From the NCBI GenBank assembly GCA_910586515.1, contig CAJUGL010000014.1, forward strand, positions 39,163 to 62,384: DNA of 23,222 bases, given 5' to 3'. The stretch's first letter is position 1, and each line of letters starts with the position of its first letter. This stretch comes from an uncultured Acetatifactor sp. (GTDB lineage: Bacteria; Bacillota; Clostridia; Lachnospirales; Lachnospiraceae). The notes beneath the pieces are model-generated. The model saw only the letters and a list, made by a program, of their open reading frames with translations. It was not told the origin of the DNA and made no database searches. The position numbers and the translations under genes are program-made. Positions 14,955-20,916 of this stretch are shown here, piece by piece.

Positions 14955-15623
14955 TCAGCACTTTATCTCCAGATATCCCAACAGCTTGGACATATCATAC
15001 TCATCCAGAACGCCCAGATTGGAATCATAGTATTTTCCGTCAAAATGCACAAGGTAATGGCAGTAGCGCCCCAGCTTTTCCATCATGATACAGCATTTCG
15101 GCAGCACCGCGTCACGGCCTTCCGTATAATTAATGACGTCAGAATGGTCAATCCCATAATAATTCAGCGCTGAAATCATCATGCCCATGGTAGCCTGCCA
15201 CTCCCGACAGTCCATGACGCTGATTACTTCCGCAATCGTCACACCTGCAAGCATGGCCACACAGGATTGTCCGCAGAGACCGTCCTCAGGCTGAATGATC
15301 ACCTTCACGCTGTCTATCTTCCGGATAGGATTCTCGAAGCTGTACGGGCTGTTCTGGTCCATGCGGATAAGTGAACCTGTGACATGCAGCAAAATCTTGT
15401 GAGCAACCCCCAGCTCCACATTCACCGCATCCCCGTCGGAAATGTGTATTTCATAATTGCCTTTCTCCTGGGGCAGCAGTTCACAGTCCAATACCTTATT
15501 ATCCAGCACCACCTCGCCCTGAATGATATCTCGGTGCTTACAGACTTCCCATACATTAAAAGGAATCTGAATCATAACGCCCTGTTCCTTTTTCTCCACA
15601 ACCGATTCAAAAAAATATCTCAT
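14955..15623 (-). CDS. DUF1905-like domain fused to C39/papain-like cysteine peptidase domain
   Basis: 222 residues from the ATG at 15623, chosen for its perfect GGAGG site 5 bases upstream; an in-frame ATG at 15698 would add 25 residues. Residues 1-90 resemble DUF1905 beta-barrel proteins: MRYFFESVVEKKEQGVMIQI, then IPFNVWEVCKHRDIIQGEV. Residues 105-222 look like a papain-fold peptidase of C39-like type: QPEDGLCGQSCVAML gives a candidate nucleophile Cys117 (Cys121 nearby), and CHYLVHFDGKYYDSN gives candidate His189 and Asp200. There is no signal peptide or membrane segment, so it should act in the cytoplasm. It is the first gene of a same-strand run leading to LytTR/GHKL signalling and ABC export genes, so processing of an exported peptide is an attractive idea. 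The domain assignment is from pattern reading only; activity is unproven. Confidence 0.7.
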   Translation of the reverse strand: MRYFFESVVEKKEQGVMIQIPFNVWEVCKHRDIIQGEVVLDNKVLDCELLPQEKGNYEIHISDGDAVNVELGVAHKILLHVTGSLIRMDQNSPYSFENPIRKIDSVKVIIQPEDGLCGQSCVAMLAGVTIAEVISVMDCREWQATMGMMISALNYYGIDHSDVINYTEGRDAVLPKCCIMMEKLGRYCHYLVHFDGKYYDSNLGVLDEYDMSKLLGYLEIKC

Positions 15624-15688
15624 CTTTACCTCCGTCCCGGGGCATGCCCGCACATTTAAATATTCACCAAAATATTTTTCCCAGAAAT

Positions 15689-15697
15689 ATTGTACCA
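15689..15697 (-). promoter_or_regulatory. Extended -10 promoter of the peptidase-like gene
   Basis: Minus strand TGGTACAAT: a TACAAT -10 (15689-15694) preceded by the TGn extension (15695-15697). The -35 region is weak (TTTTCA-like, 17 bases upstream). Transcription would start near 15682, giving a leader of about 60 bases before the ATG at 15623. The alternative ATG at 15698 would lie outside this transcript. Confidence 0.4.
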
Positions 15698-15791
15698 AAT
15701 CCCGCCGAATTTGAAAACACTTTTACAGCAAGTTAAAAAATAAACAATCCTCAATATTTTCCATCAAAGGTGCAAGATACTCCATTTCTTT

Positions 15792-15821
15792 TTGTACTCC
15801 AAAAAGTACAATGTATATATT
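15792..15821 (+). promoter_or_regulatory. Promoter of the ABC exporter operon with overlapping operator-like repeat
   Basis: TTGTAC (15792-15797) and TATATT (15816-15821) are 18 bases apart; TATATA two bases earlier gives 16. The perfect inverted repeat TTGTACT (15792-15798) and AGTACAA (15805-15811), with a 6-base centre, covers the -35 box and most of the spacer. That is a typical repressor arrangement, for example MarR or TetR type, but no such regulator gene is in the window. Confidence 0.5.
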
Positions 15822-15840
15822 TAACGATTGGGCCCTGCAA
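15812..15840 (-). promoter_or_regulatory. Divergent minus-strand promoter facing the peptidase-like gene
   Basis: Minus strand TTGCAG (15835-15840), a 17-base spacer and TATACA (15812-15817). The predicted start, near 15805, falls inside the 15792-15811 inverted repeat, so one protein bound there could control both directions. Confidence 0.35.
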
Positions 15841-15869
15841 CAACCCAAAAACAGCAAGCAGGGCAATCG
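15825..15869 (+). promoter_or_regulatory. Leader hairpin upstream of the ABC exporter ribosome site
   Basis: CGATTG (15825-15830) pairs with CAATCG (15864-15869), and CCCTGC (15833-15838) with GCAGGG (15858-15863), leaving a 2-base GG bulge and a 19-base A-rich loop. The 12-bp stem ends right before the GGGGAGG ribosome site (15870-15875). It could stabilise the mRNA or affect ribosome access. Confidence 0.5.
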
Positions 15870-15882
15870 GGGAGGATTACAT

Positions 15883-17682
15883 ATGACACCTATGAAATGG
15901 TTCTACAGTTTCCTGAAACGGTATCGGGGACTAATGTTCCTGGGCCTGCTTCTGACCACGGTCATTGCGGCGCTGTCCATCGTCAATCCTTATCTGTCGG
16001 GCATTATCGTGGACGATGTCATTCAGGCCGGCAATTACGACCTGCTGCCCACGCTGCTGGCCTTTCTGCTGGGCGTGACGCTGCTCACCGGCGTCCTGCG
16101 CTTCCTGTATCAGCTGGCTTTCGAGACGGCTTCCCAGGGGCTTCTCTACGATATGAGAAGCACGGTATACCGTAAATTCCTCGAGGAGGACTTTGCCTTC
16201 TATAATAAGAAGCGCACCGGAGACCTGATGAGCCGCCAGACAGGAGATATGGAAGCCATCCGGCATTTCATGGCATACGACATTTACGCGGTCTACCAGA
16301 ATATCCTGCTGTTCGCCTTCGCCCTGCTGATGATCCTTGCCATCAGCCCAAAGCTGGCGCTGTGCATCCTGGCGGTTCTGCCCTTCACCGCCCTGGCCAC
16401 GTTCACACAGTCCAAAGAAGTAAAGCCGGCCTTCCAGAGAAACCGCAACTGTTTCTCCTCGCTGAACGCCTTTGTCCAGGAGAATATCAGCGGCAACCGG
16501 GTGGTAAAAGCCTTTGCCAAGGAAGATTACGAGAAAGAAAAATTCCAGATTGAGAACGAGCGTTTTCGGGACGCCCAGATACGGGGTTCCATGGTCTGGA
16601 TGAAATATGTGCCGATCTTCGAGATCCTTTCCTATTCCCTCACCGTCATCCTCATGCTCTACGGCGGTTACATGGTTATCCGGGAAGAGATCACCCTGGG
16701 GGAACTGGTGCGCGTGAACGGTTACCTGTGGATGCTGAACTCCCCCCTGCGTATGGCCGGCTGGTGGGTAAATGATATCCAGAATTTCGTCACCTCCGTG
16801 GAAAAAATATACACCACCTACAGCGAGGAACCCAAGGTCCGCACTCCCCGCTTCGCCTGGAACCATGCGGATTCCTTCGGTTACCCTCACGAAAAGATCC
16901 GGGGGGACATAGAATTTAAAAATGTGTCCTACAGCGACGACGGAGAAGACATTGTCAGAGATATCAGCTTCCGTGTAAAAGCCGGCCAGACCGTAGGCAT
17001 CATCGGTTCCACAGGGTCCGGAAAATCCACCCTGATGAACCTGCTCTGCCGATTTTACGACGCCTCCTCAGGTCAGGTTCTGGTGGACGGAACCGATGTG
17101 AGAGAAATGGACCTGTACAATCTGCGGGACAATATCGGCATGGCCATGCAGGACGTTTTCCTCTTCTCCGACACCATAGAAGGCAATATCGCCTACGGAA
17201 GACCGGAATGCAGCTTCGAACAGGTTAAACGCGCGGCGATCATGGCCGACGCAAACCATTTCATCTCCGCTCTTCCCGACGGGTATGACACCATTGTAGG
17301 CGAAAGGGGCGTAGGCCTGTCCGGCGGTCAGAAGCAGAGAATCTCCCTGGCCCGGGCGCTGCTGAAGGACCCTGCCGTGCTCATTCTGGACGATACCACC
17401 TCGGCAGTGGACATGGAAACCGAAAGCTACATCCAGAAACAGCTGAAAACCATCAAGCGGGACTGTACCGTATTCATCATCGCCTACCGCATCTCCTCCA
17501 TCCGCGATGCGGACCTGATTCTTGTCATGGACAACGGGCGCATCATTGAACACGGAACTCACGAGGAGCTGGTGGCTGCCAACGGCTATTATGCCAAGGC
17601 TTTCCGCAACCAGTACGGCGAGATTCCTTATGACCTGCTGAAAGAACATAAAAAAGAAGTTACTGCACAGGAAGCGCAATAG
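15883..17682 (+). CDS. Heterodimeric ABC multidrug-type exporter, subunit with degenerate ATP site
   Basis: 599 residues. The start at 15883 has GGAGG 7 bases upstream; an ATG at 15811 lies inside the promoter and is rejected. Six membrane helices (about 15-310) precede the ATPase domain. Walker A is GSTGSGKST (375-383) and the signature is LSGGQKQ (479-485). Walker B ends LILDD, so Asp504 replaces the catalytic Glu, and the switch His is Tyr535 in IIAYRISS. This makes its own nucleotide site degenerate, as in TM287 of TM287/288. Its intact LSGGQ completes the consensus site of the partner encoded 25 bases downstream. The pair should export drugs, lipids or peptides across the membrane. Expression probably starts at the operator-overlapped promoter at 15792-15821. 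Confidence 0.93.
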   Translation: MTPMKWFYSFLKRYRGLMFLGLLLTTVIAALSIVNPYLSGIIVDDVIQAGNYDLLPTLLAFLLGVTLLTGVLRFLYQLAFETASQGLLYDMRSTVYRKFLEEDFAFYNKKRTGDLMSRQTGDMEAIRHFMAYDIYAVYQNILLFAFALLMILAISPKLALCILAVLPFTALATFTQSKEVKPAFQRNRNCFSSLNAFVQENISGNRVVKAFAKEDYEKEKFQIENERFRDAQIRGSMVWMKYVPIFEILSYSLTVILMLYGGYMVIREEITLGELVRVNGYLWMLNSPLRMAGWWVNDIQNFVTSVEKIYTTYSEEPKVRTPRFAWNHADSFGYPHEKIRGDIEFKNVSYSDDGEDIVRDISFRVKAGQTVGIIGSTGSGKSTLMNLLCRFYDASSGQVLVDGTDVREMDLYNLRDNIGMAMQDVFLFSDTIEGNIAYGRPECSFEQVKRAAIMADANHFISALPDGYDTIVGERGVGLSGGQKQRISLARALLKDPAVLILDDTTSAVDMETESYIQKQLKTIKRDCTVFIIAYRISSIRDADLILVMDNGRIIEHGTHEELVAANGYYAKAFRNQYGEIPYDLLKEHKKEVTAQEAQ

Positions 17683-17707
17683 AATCGATTATACGAGGTG
17701 ACAGATT

Positions 17708-19492
17708 ATGGCACGCAACAGATATGATATGGACGAAATTTTGGAGGACAGCTTTGACATCCGCCAGCTGAAACGCCTGGCCGGCTATGTCTCCCCCTAT
17801 AAGAAAAAAATGACGGGCGTCATCCTGCTTATGCTCAGTTCCTCCGCCCTGACCATGATGGTCCCTATTTTCTTTCAGAGAATCATGGACTATTATATTC
17901 CGGAAAAAAATATGGGGAAAGTCGCGCTTGTCTCTCTCCTGACTCTGGCAGTGGCCTGCTACTCCGCAGTCGCCATGCGGTTCAAGATTAAGACCATGAG
18001 CGTGGTGGGACAGGACATCATCTACGCCATCAGAAACGATATCTTTGACCACCTGCAGGAGCTTCCCTTCTCCTATTATGACGACAGGCCTCACGGCAAG
18101 ATCCAGGTCAGGGTGGTAAACTATGTCAACAGCCTCAGCGATCTGCTGAGCAACGGCATTGTAAACACGATAACTGATTTATGCAATCTCGTGTTTATCA
18201 TTTTATTTATGCTGATCTGCGATTCCAGACTGACCCTGGTATGCCTCTGCGGTCTGCCAGTGCTGGCTCTGGTCATCATCTTCATCAAGCAGAAACAGCG
18301 CAAGGCCTGGCAGGTACAGTCCAACAAACAGAGCAACCTGAACGCCTATATCGCAGAGAGCATCAACGGCATTCGGGTGACCCAGTCCTTTGTGCGGGAA
18401 AATGAAAACAACCAGATCTTCAATAACCTGAGCGGCAATTACCGCAAGGCCTGGATGCGGGCAATCAAATTCAACTTTACCATGGGACCCAGCGTGGACG
18501 TGATCTCTGCCGTGACCACAGCCTTTATCTACATCCTGGGCATCCGCTGGATATTGGCTCCCGACGCCAGCCTCACCGTAGGCGTGCTGATTGCCTTCAC
18601 CGCCTACATCGGACGGTTCTGGGCGCCCATCAATACTTTGGCCGCCTTTTACAACTCGCTTCTGACCGCCATCTCCTACCTGGAGAGAATCTTCGAAACC
18701 ATCGACGAGCCTGTCCTGGTCAGGGATGCGGAAAATGCCGGAACCATGCCTCCGGTCAGGGGAGAAGTACAGTTTAAAGATGTCTCCTTCAGCTATGAAG
18801 AAGGACACCGGATACTGGACAACATTAACTTCACGGCCCGTCAGGGTGAAACTTACGCCTTTGTGGGCCCCACCGGAGCAGGAAAGTCTACCATAGTAAA
18901 CCTGATCTGCCGGTTTTACAATGTAGATTCCGGCCAGGTGCTCATCGACGGCACGGATATCTCCGCCGTGACCCTGAACTCCCTCCGTTCCCAGATGGGC
19001 ATAATGATGCAGGACAGCTTTATTTTCTCCGGTACAATCATGGATAATATCCGCTACGGAAACCGTGAGGCCACGGACGAGGAAGTGGTGGCGGCCGCAA
19101 AAACCGTATGCGCCCATGATTTTATCAGCCAGATGGAAAACGGGTATTATACGGAGGTAAATGAACGGGGCAGCCGCCTCTCCGCCGGCCAGCGCCAGCT
19201 CATCTCCTTTGCCAGAGCCCTCCTGGCTGACCCGAAGATACTGATTCTGGACGAAGCCACCTCCAGCATCGACACGGAGACAGAAATACTGCTCCAGAAA
19301 GGCCTGAACGAACTGCTGAAAGGACGTACCTCCTTCATCATTGCCCACAGGCTTTCCACGATCAAAAACGCGGACTGCATCCTGTATGTGGATAAGGGCG
19401 GCATTCTGGAACGGGGTACCCATGAACAGCTCATCAGCCAAAAAGGAGCTTACCACGATCTCTATATGTCGCAATACGACTTTCTGGCTTAA
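17708..19492 (+). CDS. Heterodimeric ABC multidrug-type exporter, catalytically intact subunit
   Basis: 594 residues, partner of the preceding half-transporter, 25 bases downstream with a GAGGTG ribosome site. Six membrane helices (about 35-330) and an ATPase domain. Walker A is GPTGAGKST (387-395), Walker B ends LILDEA with catalytic Glu516, and the switch is His547 in IIAHRLST. Its signature is LSAGQRQ, with Ala for the first Gly, and faces the degenerate site of the partner. This division of labour (one consensus and one degenerate site) is the hallmark of heterodimeric exporters such as LmrCD, BmrCD and TM287/288. The operon ends in a long hairpin at 19499-19533. Substrate unknown. Confidence 0.93.
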   Translation: MARNRYDMDEILEDSFDIRQLKRLAGYVSPYKKKMTGVILLMLSSSALTMMVPIFFQRIMDYYIPEKNMGKVALVSLLTLAVACYSAVAMRFKIKTMSVVGQDIIYAIRNDIFDHLQELPFSYYDDRPHGKIQVRVVNYVNSLSDLLSNGIVNTITDLCNLVFIILFMLICDSRLTLVCLCGLPVLALVIIFIKQKQRKAWQVQSNKQSNLNAYIAESINGIRVTQSFVRENENNQIFNNLSGNYRKAWMRAIKFNFTMGPSVDVISAVTTAFIYILGIRWILAPDASLTVGVLIAFTAYIGRFWAPINTLAAFYNSLLTAISYLERIFETIDEPVLVRDAENAGTMPPVRGEVQFKDVSFSYEEGHRILDNINFTARQGETYAFVGPTGAGKSTIVNLICRFYNVDSGQVLIDGTDISAVTLNSLRSQMGIMMQDSFIFSGTIMDNIRYGNREATDEEVVAAAKTVCAHDFISQMENGYYTEVNERGSRLSAGQRQLISFARALLADPKILILDEATSSIDTETEILLQKGLNELLKGRTSFIIAHRLSTIKNADCILYVDKGGILERGTHEQLISQKGAYHDLYMSQYDFLA

Positions 19493-19498
19493 AATACG

Positions 19499-19533
19499 CA
19501 GAGGCAGCATACAGGTTTTGTATGCTGCCTCTG
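19499..19533 (+). terminator. Long hairpin after the ABC exporter operon, probable terminator
   Basis: CAGAGGCAGCATAC (19499-19512) pairs perfectly with GTATGCTGCCTCTG (19520-19533) around a 7-base loop; a G-T wobble and one more pair extend it to 16 bp. It begins 7 bases after the stop codon. The bases that follow are not a clear U-run, so termination is likely by position but atypical in form. Confidence 0.55.
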
Positions 19534-19698
19534 TGCCTCAACATTTATTTTGATAAAAACCAGGCTTACCCCTACTCTCCTCCTCAGAAACATTATCCAA
19601 CCATTGCTTAAGCTAAGTATTTCTCATTATTAGCATCTTCTGCAACACTATGTACCATAAATTATACTGCGCACCGGTTAAATTTGCAGTACACCCCG

Positions 19699-19760
19699 AC
19701 TGCAGACCGCCAGCCAGGTATTTTTCCGGAGGCATCACTGTAATCCTGGCGGTCTGCAGT
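19699..19760. repeat. 15-bp perfect inverted repeat with 32-base spacer
   Basis: ACTGCAGACCGCCAG (19699-19713) and CTGGCGGTCTGCAGT (19746-19760) are exact inverted copies. They lie in the 380-base gap between the ABC operon and aroA, which otherwise shows only the terminator-like hairpin and a weak promoter. No open frame, T-box signature or transposase is associated with it. Confidence 0.65.
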
Positions 19761-19808
19761 ATATTTCCGGCTTGTTCCTAAATTCCCGCAGCCGCATCAA
19801 ATTCGCAT

Positions 19809-19837
19809 TTGTATGGCACAGTGCCGAAAACGATAAG
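19809..19837 (+). promoter_or_regulatory. Weak promoter of aroA with internal palindrome
   Basis: TTGTAT (19809-19814), a 17-base spacer and GATAAG (19832-19837). The palindrome GGCACAGTGCC (19815-19825) fills the spacer next to the -35 box. The -10 match is poor, so this is tentative. Confidence 0.3.
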
Positions 19838-19872
19838 AATATACACACAATATAGAGACAGGAGAAAACTTT

Positions 19873-20817
19873 ATGATAACCGAGCCCACTTACACCGTTC
19901 CCTTCTTATATGATATCCTGCAGCATAAATCCGCTCCCGTCACCGCCCCGGTTTCCCTGGATGTCCCGGGCTCCAAGAGCATTACCAACCGGGCCCTGCT
20001 GCTGGCCACGCTGGCTGACGGCACCTCCCGTCTGCAGGGCGTACTGTTTTCTGACGATTCCAGACATTTTCTGAAATGTATACAGGAACTGGGCTTTGAG
20101 ACTCGGGTGGATGAAGCAGGCAGAACCATTTCCGTGCGGGGTCTGGGCGGCAGGGTGCCTTTGACCGAAGCCTCTCAATACGTGGGCAGCGCCGGAACCG
20201 CCGCACGCTTCCTCACCGCTTATCTGGGACTTTCCCAGGGTGTCTACCATATGGATGCCTCGGAACAGATGCGCAGACGCCCCATGGCTCCCCTGCTGAA
20301 TTCCCTGAAGGAACTGGGCTGCGAAGTGGTTTATGGTCCTGAAGGCACAGAGGGACATTTTCCCGAAGGACATTTCCCTTTTACCCTGAAAGCACATGGC
20401 TTCCGGAAAGATACGATCTGTGTCAATATCGACAGCAGCAGCCAGTTCCTGAGCGCTCTGCTTATCGTCTCCTGCCTCTGCGGCAGCGATTTTACCACCT
20501 GTGTAGAAGGCACCCACGGAATGTCCTATATCAAGATGACTCTGAAAATGATGGAACAGTTCGGCGTACAGGCGAAACGTGTAGACGAACACACTTTCCT
20601 GACCCGCGCCGGACAGCATTATCAGGCCATGGATTACCGGATTGAACCGGATGTATCCGCCGCATGTTATTTTTACGCCATGAGTCCGCTCTTAAATATC
20701 CCGGTAACCGTCAATCATGTGCACTTTGATTCCATGCAGTTTTCAGCACAAAGACGACGAAACACCTTACTGGAGGTAAATTCTGGCGTTATGCAGTATA
20801 ACTACTATTGCATTTGA
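19873..20817 (+). pseudogene. aroA: EPSP synthase (3-phosphoshikimate 1-carboxyvinyltransferase), C-terminally truncated
   Basis: Open frame of 314 codons; the family is usually about 430. The enzyme joins shikimate 3-phosphate and phosphoenolpyruvate in chorismate synthesis. Clear aroA sequence runs from PGSKSITNRALLLATLADGTS (about 32-52) through GSAGTAARFLTA, SEQMRRRPMAPL and DSSSQFLSALL to EPDVSAACYFYA, which holds the conserved catalytic Asp, and on to HVHFDSMQ, ending at base 20739. The next 25 residues (from 20740) do not continue the family pattern. The last third is missing, including the catalytic Glu and the later Arg/Lys residues that hold phosphoenolpyruvate; it is not found in the following 100 bases either. 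The start at 19873 has AGGAG 8 bases upstream. Activity is very unlikely. A deletion or rearrangement endpoint, or an assembly join, at about 20740 explains it. No other shikimate genes are nearby. Confidence 0.85.
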
Positions 20818-20916
20818 GCTGCCGCATGAGCCAGACCGGGCTCCTGACCTGCATCAACGGCGGCCGGGAGTGGACTTTGGCATGATTTCCCATGACGGCA
20901 AGGGTCTGTCAGTCCT

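Noticed and set aside
15811..15882. Upstream ATG at 15811 as the start of the first plus-strand ABC exporter gene
   Set aside because: It overlaps the predicted promoter and operator and has no ribosome site, while the ATG at 15883 has GGAGG at ideal spacing and gives the usual family N-terminus.
18203..19510. A 435-codon minus-strand frame
   Set aside because: It is antisense to the intact ABC exporter subunit, whose Walker motifs and reading frame are unambiguous.
19540..19872. T-box or other aromatic amino-acid leader controlling aroA
   Set aside because: No T-box consensus (AGGGTGGNACCGCG-like) or terminator/antiterminator pair is visible; the only structure is the 15-bp inverted repeat.
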